Source: Icerya purchasi (taxonomy: Eukaryota > Arthropoda > Insecta > Hemiptera > Monophlebidae). Taken from it: a stretch of DNA of 64,000 nucleotides. How positions within the stretch are numbered: the stretch's first letter is position 1; every line of letters starts with the position of its first letter. Both the position numbers and the translations under genes were made by a program. Positions 23,762 to 36,135 of this stretch are shown here, piece by piece. The stretch is taken from the NCBI GenBank assembly GCA_039619475.1, contig CM077116.1:37397183-37461182 (forward strand), written 5' to 3'. The notes under the pieces were generated by a model. The model was not told where the DNA came from and did no database searches. It saw only the letters and a program-made list of their open reading frames with translations.

Positions 23762-24054
23762 TATTTAATTTGATATTTTAATGTTTCAATTGAGACATGA
23801 ATAAGTTTAGTTAAAAGACAAATGTAAAAAACAATTAATTTAAATTATTTAGTGCATATTTAATTTAATAGAACATATTAATATAATTTCAAATGTAATA
23901 CATAATTTATTTCGATATATTATTCAAAATTTGTTAATTAGTTTAAGTTATAAATATTTAATTTGATATTGTTAATGTTTCAATTGAAATATGATGAAGT
24001 TTAGTTAAAAGACCAACGTAAAAAACAATTAATTTAAATTATTTAGTGCATATT
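23762..24054 (+). repeat. direct repeat, two units of about 100 bp
   Basis: 23762-23860 and 23955-24054 match at most positions (TATTTAATTTGATATT at the start, TTATTTAGTGCATATT at the end). They lie just upstream of the zinc-finger gene. Confidence 0.8.
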
Positions 24055-24288
24055 GACCATCCAGTAAATTTATTTTAATTATGTATTAATCGATTTTAAC
24101 TATCTATCAATCGATTTAAATAATTCTGTAAATCGATACAAATAAAGGCGCGGAACTGAAAAGCCGGCTGGGTAGATTTGTGATCAGTTGCCTTGAGGCT
24201 TTATTGGATCGATGCGGTTTATGGTGCTGGCGTTCACTTTTTGAAACAAAAATTTTTAAAAATTTAAGCATTCAAGAAATATTGTTTA

Positions 24289-24954
24289 ATGATAGTAAAG
24301 ATGGATAGGCTTAATATGCAACGGGTTTGTGGTGAATCCACCAACGTTACTGGTAAATATATTGAATACGGTAAAAAATGTAATGTATGTAATAAGATAA
24401 TTAAAAATCGTCATTTTACTAACCACAGTCGATATTGTGGTATATGTAAAACTTGTAATTCTAAATTTTCGATTAAGACTGAATTTCTGGCGCATAAAAA
24501 AACATGTAATCATTCCGTTGTATACCCAAGAATGTGTGATACATGTAAAAAAACATTTAAAAGTAGATTCTCATTCTGTAATCACAAAGATCTATGTAAT
24601 GGTATTAATATTCGTAATATTACTAATAATTTGACACGGAATGATGAATTGAAATTAAATGAAAATAAACATGTCACTGATGGCATTGAAAATTGCAGTA
24701 GTGTTAATAAAAATTCTAAATTAATAGAGCATAATTATACAAAAAAACACGTTATATTGACGCATTTAAGAGACCATGATTATTGTAAAATTAACGTAAA
24801 TGAAATTAAATGTAATGATTGTAATTTAACATTTAACAACAGAAAAATAGTATTACAACATACATGCAAAGATAAAGTCTTGAAACGTAACTTCGATTCA
24901 TCTTTCCATGTAAAATTGTTAGTTATATTACCGAATATTAATACCATTACATAG
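24289..24954 (+). CDS. C2H2-like zinc-finger protein, 3' end fused to an inverted copy of itself
   Basis: The 221-codon frame contains cysteine-histidine modules in series: CNVCNKIIKNRHFTNHSRYC, then CKTCNSKF with AHKKTC, then CDTCKKTF with NHKDLC. A later finger, CNDCNLTFNNRK with LQHTC, is less regular. Spacing is C-x2-C-x9-12-H-x3-4-C/H, so metal-binding nucleic-acid contact is likely. The family is not known to me. The last 20 or so residues are encoded by the antisense of the inverted duplicate (24893-25220), so the natural C-terminus has been replaced. ATG at 24289 is the first in frame; 24301 is an alternative. An ATAAAGG at about 24143 and a TCAGT at about 24184 upstream are weak core-promoter candidates. 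Confidence 0.5.
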   Translation: MIVKMDRLNMQRVCGESTNVTGKYIEYGKKCNVCNKIIKNRHFTNHSRYCGICKTCNSKFSIKTEFLAHKKTCNHSVVYPRMCDTCKKTFKSRFSFCNHKDLCNGINIRNITNNLTRNDELKLNENKHVTDGIENCSSVNKNSKLIEHNYTKKHVILTHLRDHDYCKINVNEIKCNDCNLTFNNRKIVLQHTCKDKVLKRNFDSSFHVKLLVILPNINTIT

Positions 24955-25220
24955 ATCTTTGTGATTACAGAATGAGAATCTACTTTTAAATGTTTTTTTA
25001 CACGTATCGCACATTCTTGGGTATGCAATGAAATAGTTACATATTTTTTTATGCGCCAGAAATTCAGTCTTAATCGAAAATTTAGAATTACAAATTTTAC
25101 ATACACCACAATATCGACTGTGGTTAGTAAAATGACGATTTTTAATTATTTTATTACATACATTACATTTTGTACTGTATTCAATATATTTACCAGTAAC
25201 GTTGGTGGATTCACCACAAA
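24326..25220. repeat. inverted duplication, two 328-bp arms, of a zinc-finger coding segment
   Basis: The left arm 24326-24653 and right arm 24893-25220 are reverse complements with some substitutions (first 20 bases, 24326-24345, perfect). The spacer is about 239 bp. The left arm codes for the fingers on the + strand and the right arm for nearly the same fingers on the minus strand. A through transcript would fold into a long hairpin. Confidence 0.88.
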
Positions 25221-25229
25221 AGCAAAAAT

Positions 25230-25440
25230 ATAGCTAAGCTTCCAACTATATTCAAACCTTTGGGGCGCCGAAAGCTCAAAAAATTTGAAAAATATTTTTT
25301 TCCCCGGCTTATGATATATTGTTGAAAAGATCTCTATTTGTCGGAAACAAAACCACATTTCATTTCCTTAACGAAACTCTCAAAGTTTGCCTAAAAGTTC
25401 GAGTAAGCGCAAAAAATTATGTGTCCCCCCCTTACGCAGC
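25230..25440 (-). repeat. diverged dispersed repeat, related to 33945-34050
   Basis: Read on the minus strand it resembles 33945-34050 (cacatttc.. CCGACAAATAGAGAT versus CCAACAAATAGCGAT; CGGCGCCCC versus TAGCGCCCC). It adjoins the right arm of the zinc-finger hairpin. Confidence 0.5.
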
Positions 25441-26965
25441 CAGTATTATAGCTAAACGGAGTAACCCTGAGCGCATGAAACATCATGCTTGACTGAACTT
25501 ATTTTATTTATTTCTTTTGTATTTGGTTACGCATAACTATGCAAATTGATTTCAATGATTCTTCGTTCATGCAGAAGTATACCACCAGTAAAAAAGCAAT
25601 ATCGACTTTCAAGTTTGTTGTAAAAGTTAAAAAAGGCAAACGCGCTGAAAGTAAAAAATAATTAGATAAAAGGTATAATACATTTCAGAGTAATGTATTA
25701 TCAATCGTATGATTGTTCTTCAGCAACATTAACTTTTCAAAACCGGCAACAAATCAAAGTGGAGTAAATGTTCATTATTCAGCTTAAAGAAAGTGAACAA
25801 TTATGTATGTACTCGTTAATTAGTTTTTAATTATTGTTGCAATTTGAATTCGATGCTGACTGCAAAAAATTGATGTAAAGAGTTTACTTTTTTGTGCATG
25901 ATTTTAATGTGTATATTTGTACCGCGAGCGGATCAAAGTATTTACAAAACGGGCACAATTCGTTTAGTTGAATTTGATTTTAAAATTCCATAATGGGGGG
26001 CTGACTTGACGCTGCTCATATTTCCGTTCGTTTTTTTATATTTCATACCGGCAAACTTCCGGTGCACAATTCCAGTGTTTAAATTATGCCTCTGGCCGAC
26101 ACACATACGTTTCTCTCTTCAATCGTGAAGATAGTATTCTGTACTGGAATCGTTTTTTAACAAAGAAATTGCATTTTCACGGGCCAGTTGTTTGTTATTG
26201 TCGGGTGGCGTAGGTTTCTATCACATTCTGTACCTGATCGAACCCTGTTTTGTGTGACCTTTCACGTGCAGCAAAAGGCCATTTTCTTTTTTAATTAACC
26301 GCTAGCTGTTCCGTTCGAACACCATCTTCTCACTATTATTAATTTTTTTATGGTTTCTTGAAAAAACGATGACGGTATTTTGTTGCTTTTAAAGGGGTCT
26401 CGATTTTGAAATTTCACACGTTTGAATATTGGTCAACTCCGATGACCTCTCTTCGTTCTTTTAAATCTTTTATTTGTCTTGCTCACAAACTCTTTGGACT
26501 GCCTTCATTTTTTATCTTATCCGGTATCTGGAATTCTATATGTACAAATTAGGTATTTTATGTAAAAAAACATTTAGTGTTCTAACGGAAGAAAATAAAT
26601 ACTATAACATTTTTATTGGTGATGTTCTATTAAAAACATTTTGAAATCAATAGATCGATAACACTGAACAAAAGAAAACAAAAACGAGAACTTTTCAAAA
26701 GAAACAACTGACTTAAAAATAAGACAGGAAGATAAAACGTATATACTTAAATGGAAAAGAATATATTGAAATATATAAAATGATTTTAGTTTTATTGTAA
26801 AACAGTTGTCATTATTTCGGCGGAAAAAGAATTAGTAGCAAAATAAAGAAAACATGATCTCATTGTTAAAAATAATCCCTTCCTAACAATATCCTGTTCG
26901 TAGGTGGTTCGTTAAAAACATCCTCTCTCTAAATTTTTTCCGGAAACGTTATTTATTATAATAGC
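25441..26965. other. stretch without recognised gene
   Basis: Mixed composition with some GC-richer islets near 25920-26300. No coding motif or repeat pair was identified. Confidence 0.35.
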
Positions 26966-27990
26966 CAGTCATGGATTTACACCGCGGATTTAAATGGGCT
27001 ACAGCCCACAGTGGCAAAATTCGGAAGGCGGCAAATTTACATGAGATTGAAAAGTTTTTTCTTTTGAAAAATACTAAAAATTTCCAAAATATTATTACAT
27101 ATTATGGCGTTTTAGTCATGAGACGAATGTGATAAAATCATTTTTTAACTTGCATTAATGTACAGAAAAGTTAAAATGGGAATATATTGATTTAGGTAAA
27201 ATTTCCAAATGATTATAGAGACAAGTGACTTGTAAGCAGGGGAATCGATCGAAATGAATTTAAAATTAACGAAGTGTAAACCGAGACGTTTCTTTATTAT
27301 TAGACAAAACGCTTGTAATATTAGCAGTTAGAGGAAATTCTCGAAGTATGCACGAGACAATGGCTGGTCGGCATGATAAGAGGTCAAACAAGACTGGAAG
27401 AAGAACTGAAAATTCACAAATGTAGTAGCGCTACTTCTTTGATATGACAAAAGTTAGAAGATTTTTCGAAGAATTATTTATAGTATTTCTTGCCGTAAAA
27501 AACAATGAAAAGTGCTCAAAGCAGTGTGGCAATGGGGCACTGCGGGAAGCGTGCTAGTCCCATAACCTGTTGAAACTATTCTGAATACTGAATCTGATGA
27601 ATGAACACGCTAACGGCAAAAATAATATATTATGGATAAATATACTTTATTTAGTTTGTAATCATTTAACAAACAAAAGTAAAAACTCAATGTAACTGGA
27701 AAAACCAACTCTAACAATACTACAAAAAACACAATTACAATAACGTGATAACATGATGGGAAAAAACACAAGGAAAGATTAACACTGAATAAAATTTGCT
27801 CAGCAAGACGCTCCTTTCCTACAATGACAAGAATTAAAATTTTTTTCAGATCAACAATGTCTCACTAAAAGTTAAACGATTTATCTGTTTTATTTGTTGA
27901 AGAACAGTTAGTAAAGAATTTCAATTTTGATGATATAATAAATGAATTTGCATCTTTAATATAACGTCGTAAGCGTGTTAGAGTGTAGCA
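26966..27990 (+). mobile_element. hAT transposon remnant, copy 2
   Basis: It starts CAGTCATGGATTTACACC as copy 1 does and matches it for about 1 kb in the same orientation. It contains the remnant of the dimerisation domain (27847-27990). A hAT-type right terminus like that of copy 1 was not found, so the 3' end is truncated or diverged. Confidence 0.72.
27847..27990 (+). pseudogene. hAT transposase dimerisation domain fragment, copy 2
   Basis: RSTMSH, a stop, then LNDLSVLFVEEQLVKNFNF and DDIINEFASL, a stop, then RRKRV. It shares the ancestral frame with copy 1 but carries different lesions: two stop codons rather than a frame slip. It is not functional. Confidence 0.7.
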
Positions 27991-30230
27991 CAAAATTTTT
28001 TATTCGCGGCAAAAAACGGCAAATTTTTAAGTAAAATTTATAATTTTTTTTCAAAACTCCTCCAATTTTTTAGATTTCAATTTTTTTTTCTATCTTGGGT
28101 CATTCAAGTTTAACGTTGTTTTTTTTTTTCAATTTCAGTCACTGTGAACGGCACAATCACTGCAGCAGTGGGGCAACTTTTTTTTTTAGAAGCTGGGGAA
28201 ATAACCAATAACTAACGAAAAACTAAAAATTTTTATTCTAAAATAATTGTAATGTTAACTTCAAATATGTATAGATATAGCCTGAAAATTTCAAAACAAT
28301 CGAAGCAGTAGTTTTCTTTAAAAAAATTCCCGAAAATTACCCTCTTTTTTAGCCGGTCGCACTAGTGGTGCTGCGTAATAAAGTTCAAGATTAAAACACC
28401 AATAGGTAGTCGAGATTAGTTGCATCTTTTATTTCATATGTTCCGACGTTTTAACTGCGACCTTCAATTGCACCTACATTGTCAAAGAACTTAATCTTAT
28501 TTGGTAAATCAAGTAAGGAAATAAAGTGATTAAAAATCATTTTTCAATGGAAAACCATTTCTATCATATCACGCTGTATCCCTTTTATTTTTTAATAAAC
28601 AGTAACAATATAGTAAAGAAATAAAATCAAGTTTTTTAAAAATTAAAACCCGGAATTGATAGATTTCATTTATTTGAACTGAAAATAAAGTGGTTAAAAA
28701 ATTTTTGCGCCTTTTTTTGTCTTTTCTGATATTTCTTTGAAACCCAGCTAGATTCGTCACAAAATTAAATATACAATTAAAATCATAGATAACAGAAGAA
28801 ACTTCAATGAGCGTATCCTCAAATAAACTTGCTAGATACGAATGAAAAAGATAGATAATATAACGAATATATATTAGAAGCAAATTCAATCCAGCTATGT
28901 TACACTTTAAATGACGTAGAGTTGATAATTTGTAATTTTTCAAATACGTCTGACTATACATTAAAAGAAAAAAAAATTAAAAGAACCGATAATAAACTTG
29001 ACCGATTAATTATTAATCATCTTCGTCCGTTTTGTATCACTATTGCTAACCGAACTCTTAAATTTACATCGCAAAAGTCTGTTTATCTGTATTTCACGCT
29101 GAAGTGGTTAATTCGAAAAAATAGAAAATATTTTAAAAAAGTAAATAACCCAATAAAACGATGTAAAATATGTGTTTTGTGATTATATATATGCTTGCAT
29201 ATATAACATGCTATCCGCGCAGAAAAACTAAATCGTTAACGAAGAACGGTATTTTTTTAGTGTAATTTCTGGTTCCGTCAATGACTATCAACCGGGTGAG
29301 TGTCACGCATCGCTTGCATGTACCGTTTTCTCATATTACACAATGGACCATTTTTTCTGTTTTCCGGAATGGTTCTTTCTTACTGCCGACAACCTTTGTC
29401 CATTTATTATTAAGAATCTTTTAGTCGGAACATAACAACCTTTTTGGTAGTATGGTTACAATTTTAACACAACCGGTTTTTTTATTCATACATTTCTTCT
29501 TTTGCTCTTTAGACTCGGCTATTGATTTCATTTGTTTTGCTCACGTACCCCATCGGCGATTTACAACCGTTTTTTTCCACTTTATATGTACCAATAATTT
29601 TCACGACCGTTTACACCAGCGTTTGTTGGCGATGTTCTCCGTCAATCTGCCAATCGTTTCGGTCAAAGTACACTACCAGCTTTTTTCTTATATGGTCCTC
29701 CGACATTGTCTTTCTATCCAACACGCCGACTTTCTAATAACAATTATCACTTCCTAACATTTATTAGTGATATATTTATAACATCTCTGCCGACTGCAAA
29801 CCGTAAATATTTTTTTTAAAACGAGACTAAATAAAAAAAAATTATATAATAGAAAAGAAATAATTAAAAAATGTAAGTAAAATTAACAAAAAAAAAATTA
29901 ATAATGAAACGCAAAATGAACAGTAGTACTATGCACCAATATACTACATATCAAGTATTGGAAATAAGATGAAAAAGACGAAATAAATGAAATGAATAAC
30001 AAAAACAAAAAAATATGTTGGTTGGCTCTACGTTTGTTTCCAAACTCTCACCACAATTGCTTGTGGTACATGTTTATTTCATAACTGTTACGTCATTTTT
30101 GTTATCACGATTTGTTTATTTGTAATTACACTAGTACTAAATTCATATTCCCCCTACTGCTTAAAATAATATTTAAATTAATTTAACTTATTTAATTAAT
30201 CTAATATTAACCAATAACATTAACAGTGTA
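27991..30230. other. AT-rich stretch without supported gene
   Basis: Two or three frames of 86-130 residues occur (28569-28961 minus, 28922-29182 plus, 29452-29757 plus). They overlap each other, lack motifs and are rich in residues favoured by AT composition. I do not support them as genes. Confidence 0.35.
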
Positions 30231-30231
30231 A

Positions 30232-30501
30232 AAAGTGCACAGTGAAGTTATCAACGAATATATACAACCAAATGGAATAAATAGATCTTTATCTGGATAT
30301 CGCGAGAGATTTCGCCGTGAATTTAAAAAATTATATAAGTATTTACGAAGCGATAGTAATTTTGCTCCAAGTCAGATAGATGAGTGAATATCGATGTGTG
30401 AAAGTATTATGTTTATGTGTGGTATGCCGTTTGTTTGGGGCGAAACTCGAACTCCTTTCAATTTGCAATATGCATTATTTATCGGAGAAATAAAAAAATA
30501 A
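30232..30501 (+). pseudogene. unrecognised coding-like segment with one in-frame TGA
   Basis: The frame reads basic, structured residues (GYRERFRREFKKLYKYLRS, then NFAPSQIDE), one TGA at about 30386, and then about 35 more residues (ISMCESIMFMCGMPFVWGE) before TAA. TGA in place of TGG would explain the break. Amino-acid composition is less biased than in spurious frames nearby. There is no start codon in good context and I do not know the family. It may be an exon of an unknown gene or a transposon relic. Confidence 0.3.
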
Positions 30502-30599
30502 CCGGAAATTGTTCGTACGCATTTTTAAGCGTGCTACGACTGAAGGTGCAACAAAAAAACAGAACAGCCTATTCTTAGAATTATAAAATGAGCCAGATC

Positions 30600-33500
30600 G
30601 TTGCTTTGCTTATCATGTTATTTAACCCTGACTGCTGATGTCGCTTGTAAGTTATTTAGTTCTTCTCGATTACTAGATATTTCTCCCTTTTTTTTTTTAT
30701 CTGTTAACATTTCAAACCGGCTTCGGGGGAAAAAAAAAACTATTCTTTCTGTTTCAGGAGTTTTGACGGCGTCAGCTTGGTGTCTTTTTGTCAGTATGTG
30801 TGTTGTATGTCTGTTTTAGTTTCCCCTTTTTAGAAAGAAATAAAAAATATTTATTATCAGTAGATGAACGTCTTGTCTTAAACAGGAAATTTCGATGGTA
30901 TTAATCTTAATGAAAATTGTTGTTAGAACGCCGTTAAAAAAAAAAATACAAATGTGTGTAGGCGTCGTAATTACATCGCACATTTCGCGCCAAATTTATC
31001 GGAATCGATCGAACATCTTTTGTCTTTACAAAGTGAAATCTTTTCGGGCTGATTGTCGACAGATTTATGGACAACGGCTGTTTGCAAGAAACCCTTCTCT
31101 TCGGGGTTAGTTAAAGGGATGGATCTGCTGGAACATGTATAAATAAAGGACGAAAAAAAACACATTGGCAAATAAGACCGAGAAAACGCTATTTTGTTGT
31201 TCGTTCAGTAATTTCACACACATGTTCTTTTCTCGAATCGGTTTCTAACATGTTTGTCTGTTCGAAATTTATGGTCACCAGATGAAATGGTGTGTATTTT
31301 AAACAGAGTAGAAATATTGTCGTAATTTTTGACAAAAACAGCCAGTTCAGATTATCATTTCGTAAAGAACAAAATCGTGAGAAATCATCCACAAATGAAC
31401 GTCTTGTCTTAAATAGGCAATTTCGATGGTATTTTGCATAATATGAAAACGTGTTATAGGAAAACAGCAATTGTTTTACGTAATAAGATGACTCTTTTTT
31501 ACTCCGGAAAATTTGGTTCCTTTTCTAAAGCAAATAAATAAATGAATAAATAAGTTTACTGGATAGTACATTACGTCAATAAAACTGCCCAAAAGGTAAT
31601 TTGCCAGGTTATTAAAAAATAAATAAACAAGTTATAATAAATTTTTATACAACCAAAAAGCTCATTCCACGTGACAAAGATAACAATTCTATACAGTTAT
31701 AATTTTATGGTGAACAAATTAGACTAGAATACTTTGATAAATTAGCTATTGTATTTACTTACAATTAGTAATATTTTTCTTCTTTCAGTTCCATACTTAT
31801 TTCTAACCGCCATCAGGCAGCTGTAGTTAATTTGAATGGTTTTATCCTCGCAACATTCTAATTAGGACGCAATTACAGAATTCAGTATAACTAAAAATTT
31901 CAGCAGAACATAAATATAATCGTTCACGTCTAATTTATTCACGAAGTTATCATGGTAGTGGTTTTCGAATACCCTACACCCAGTAATTCAATGCTAAAGC
32001 AGCAACCATATATTTCAACGCCATAAACAAGCAGTTAACATCTATCAACATCGCCGAAAATTTGAATAACGTTTTAAAATGTGTGTGGAATGATTGTAAT
32101 TCAGATATAACCGACTGACGAATATAACTTGATTCCAGATGTACAAAATAACTTAATTAAAAATATGAACTATAATTACTAGGCGATTCAAAAATTACCT
32201 ACACCGATTTAGATTATTTAATAATTTGTGTGTTCTCGAGAAAATCTGTACTGTAAATGAATATACAAAACAAGTCAGGGAAAGATTCCTGATCTACGAT
32301 ATCAATTACTTTCCTTCTATTGCCCACATGCAGCGAATGCAAAAATCGAATAAAAATATTTAAATTCCGAAAAATTACGTTATTTTTAATTTTTTTCGTT
32401 CTTCAAAAAATGAAATTTTTTTACTCCCATTTTTAGTTCAGTTACCCATGTCAAAAACAGCGTCAAACCGACAAATATTTACATGATTCACTTTCGCATT
32501 ACACCCCTAATGAATTTATTAGAGAAGTATTATTTTTAAATTGCTATTTTTCAAAAAAGTTAATCGGACAACAACTGGTCATAATATAGATTTTATAATT
32601 TTTCATTTACTTCCAATTTCCAGATATGTGGGGAAAATTTATACAGAATTATTCGCAATTGCTAATAATTTTTTTTCTTTTCCTTCCGGCGATTTAAATA
32701 ATTTTCAAAGAGAAGCGTAAATGAAATATTTAGTTTTACAATATAAACAAGACTATATTGACCACGAGATTATATTAAGAAACAACAGAAAATGTACGTT
32801 TGTATTTACCTACTTCAATTATTGATAATTATTTCATTCGTTTATTGCACAACTAAAAGTAAAAATGAAATTAATGAAATAACGCGGATGTATTGCAAAT
32901 AACATGTGTATTATAGCTAAAGCATTTTTATAGTACAAAAAGTTAAAAAAAAAATTCTATCCGACTTTAACTTATTATCAACTATTAACAATAAACAGAC
33001 CAATACGAAAACGACGAAAACAGAATTATATATTTTCGGCAAATCCCAGATAAAATCATTCAGAGTGATGGCAAAAAAGTCTTCCACTTTCATTAATCTG
33101 CAACCGCTTTTTCTTCTGTCAATTATTTATTGTTTCCAGGTTACGAGATTTTCTTTTTCGAGTACACACACATTAAATTACTAACATTACTTCTTGCTTC
33201 TAAAATCATCAAATGTTTCTCTTTTTCCTCTTTTAAAGTGATCAATCGTGTCAAAATCGTGTTTATAACGAAATGTTTATTATTGAATCATAAATAAAAA
33301 ATTGTTTTTTTTAATAATTTTGAATTACGTTTGTAACTTGCTTTATACTAATATTTAGTGGGAGAAACCAAACACATATGTATGTAGCTGCTGTGAGTTT
33401 ACTCTAGAAAAAATTCATTGTTTAAAAAAAAGCCTAATGCTCATCGGGTTACCTAACAATTTATATAATATTTTTTTCAATTTAATGATTATTTACTGAG

Positions 33501-33839
33501 AAAGGATTTATGTGGAGGGCAGGATTTGTTGTACGGAATTTTTTGAACTGTAAAAAATTTGAAAGTTTCATAAAAGAATCAATATCAAGCTTTTTATCAG
33601 TAAACATTCCGTATTCACATATATTTTTTTGCCTTTTTAGAGTTTGTAGCGTCTTATAATTTTAATTTTTAAGTATAAAATTTCACTTAGCGTAAGTAGA
33701 GAATTTTTTTAAAATGTGGTTCATTATAAGTTGTTTTTTAATTTTTAACCGCAATATTTCCGTTGTAATATACAGATACATTCTTTAGGTTTGTTTTAAC
33801 GTTTCATTAAGTTTACCGACTTTGTAAAGGAACCGTAAT
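30600..33839. other. long stretch without gene; one 40-bp direct repeat
   Basis: The segment ATGAACGTCTTGTCTTAAA and following bases to GATGGTATT occurs at 30863-30903 and 31394-31434. Otherwise AT-rich DNA with no recognised motif. Confidence 0.4.
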
Positions 33840-35300
33840 GCGGTTTTGGAGTCCCAAATAGGGTCCTTTCCATTGATGTACAGCGTGCCTAGTAAAAAAA
33901 TTATAATTTTGTTAAGAAAATGGAATATGACTTCGTTACCAACAAATAGCGATTTTCCTATTGTAATATTACATGCCCGGAAAGAAAAGTATATTTTTCA
34001 CAAATTTCGTGCGTTTAGCGCCCCGAAGACTTAAATATAAAGTTGCAAGTTCGACTACAGTTTTCCTACAAAACGGTCCTATACACGTATGTTTGGCATA
34101 AGTTTTAGTTTTCTCAACTTACATGGACATAACTTTTTTGTTGTTTTTGATATAAAAGGAGTGATTTAAATAATTTATAATCACAATTTTTGCAGTTTAT
34201 AAAAGAGCTTCTGCGTTTTATTTTACATTTGGAATTTCAATTTTAGAGGATTATTTTATGACGAGTTATGAATTTTTAAGTGATTTTTGAGGTCGTTTAA
34301 AATTACATATTATATATTCGTAACGGATTTTGCGTTTCTTACCGCCCAGGGTAATCAGTTAGCTTCAAGTAACAGTTAAAAATTTTAATTGTAATTTATG
34401 ATCCAAGTTTGAAGTTTATAAAACAAACCATTCGCGTGAGTTATTGATTTTTATTTGATATTTTTGTCGTTTCTGAATCATTTTATTACAATTTGATAAA
34501 TTATATGTGCACGGAATTTTAGAAACGAAGTTCGTCGCTAAAAAATTAAAAGAAAAAAATACAAGAAATTAGTAACAAAGACTATTTCACAAAGTTGAAT
34601 TATTTTTAACTGTTTTATTTATGCTGTAAAATATGAATTTGTTTTTGGCACTTTTTTGAATAGATTATGTAATCCGAATGTTTTATAACGAAATCGAAAT
34701 ATGGGTTCATTACCTTCAAACAACTAGCTTTCTAACGATACATAACTTCTTAGAAAAATAGTTACATATTTTTAAATTTCTAAACTTTACACCAGCTTAA
34801 AATTCGAAAATTTTTAGTTGCATTATCGGTTACATGTTTCGTTTAAAATCCTTTTTTTGCACATTTGCTGAGTATATGACTCGAATTTCCTAATTTCTAT
34901 ACTGCAGTTAGCTCATACCGAAATTTTCTTTTTGTTGCAGTATTTCAGCTTAACATAAAATTACATTAAATGGTTATCAGATGTTTTCATTACATAGTAA
35001 ATTTTCGATCTTACTTATATATTTTAAATCTAATGCTTAACGACTTAACGAGTTATTTGGTGCTGAGTTGTGAATTTTAAAGTAATTTTTAAATAGTTTT
35101 AAATTTTACATTATCTTTTTTCACACATTTGCCTGGTTTTATTATCCAAAGTAATCGGTTGTCTCGAAGTTATTGCTTTAAAGAACTGTTTAATTGTAAT
35201 TTATATTCACAATTTCAAGTTTATAAATTATGAGTTTCCTCAGTTATTAAATATTACGTAATACTTTTATCACCCCCGAATCACGTTATTAAAGTTACAA
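33840..35300. repeat. two diverged copies of a repeat unit about 780 bp long
   Basis: 34255-34530 resembles 35035-35290 (TTAATTGTAATTTAT, CAAGTTT.AAGTTTATAAA and GAATCA.TTATTA anchors in the same order). Parts also resemble 19940-20050 and, inverted, 25230-25440. An old tandem or family of diverged repeats. Confidence 0.5.
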
Positions 35301-35846
35301 GTGTTCCAAACCCTAAAAATTGAGAATAAAAACCAAAGAAAATAAACTAGATTTCGTTTTTATAAATAACACTACATTTTAAGTGGTCTACATAATTTTT
35401 AGTTGATTCAATGCAAGATTATTTTGTCTATTATACTAATTGACGCTCTTTTATAATATTACATTTCTACCGGCTATTTCAAACTTGTTTCTTTTCTTAC
35501 AATACCAAATTACGAGATATTAGGCTTTTATTATTCTATAAAACGTAAATAAAATAAAAAAAGAAATGAAACTTTACTAAATATTTCATTTTTCTTCCTA
35601 TGTAAATATTAATCAATTAAAATATCCAAGCGGCAACTTACTAGCGGGGCAATGATAATCACGGATAGGAATAAAAAGTTTACTATATACCTTGTGCTGC
35701 CATCTATACGATTTCTTAAAAAAAAAAATATACAATAAACACCATTCGGTAAATTAAAAGTAAAAATATATTGCTTTTGGATTTTTGCTTTTGCTTTTTC
35801 TAATTAGATTTAGCTTTTGTTTGATACCTATAGACTAATATTTTTA

Positions 35847-36112
35847 TCATATCGATATCGGCCAAAAAATTTGTTAACCTACGTCACACGCAGTGGCATT
35901 TTCTCTATAATAAAGCACATCCTTCACCGAACGGAACATTTTAGACGATTGTCCGCTCTGATGGTCATTCTTCAGATCCCGAAGATCTGGATGAAAATTA
36001 CCTGCACCGAACGGAATATTTTAGTTGCTTCTTTGCGGTTGGTAATAACATCAATAAACGAGTAAAGGATAATTAAGTGTATTTATGTTTTAAAATTTAT
36101 TCGGCCGATTAA
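35847..36112 (+). promoter_or_regulatory. MTO1: MTO1 upstream region and probable 5' UTR
   Basis: It directly precedes the probable MTO1 start codon. The first 75 bp recur inverted at 23563-23640. A 20-bp motif, CACCGAACGGAA(C/T)ATTTTAG, occurs twice, at about 35927 and 36006, 79 bp apart. These could be binding sites or simply duplicated sequence. No TATA box is evident; promoters of mitochondrial enzymes often lack one. Confidence 0.4.
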
Positions 36113-36135
36113 ATGAAATACAAAAGTGTCATTAG
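36113..36135 (+). CDS. MTO1: MTO1 exon 1 (start codon and eight residues)
   Basis: ATG at 36113 followed by KYKSVI and a consensus donor AG|GTAAGT at 36135/36136. The exon joins in phase to exon 2, giving a basic N-terminus that fits a mitochondrial signal. The choice is inference: it is the only nearby ATG that splices in frame with a strong donor. In exon 2 itself the frame has no ATG before the FAD motif. Confidence 0.7.

Noticed and set aside
28430..28500. Possible further hammerhead-like terminus on the minus strand (AAAACGTCGG)
   Set aside because: The first core box CUGANGA is not present in a fitting position.
28569..29182. Overlapping frames of 86-130 residues on both strands
   Set aside because: No motif, biased to AT-favoured residues, mutual overlap; typical of chance frames in such DNA.
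29452..29757. 101-residue hydrophobic frame
   Set aside because: Phe/Ile/His-rich without clear membrane topology or family; another frame overlaps it on the same strand.
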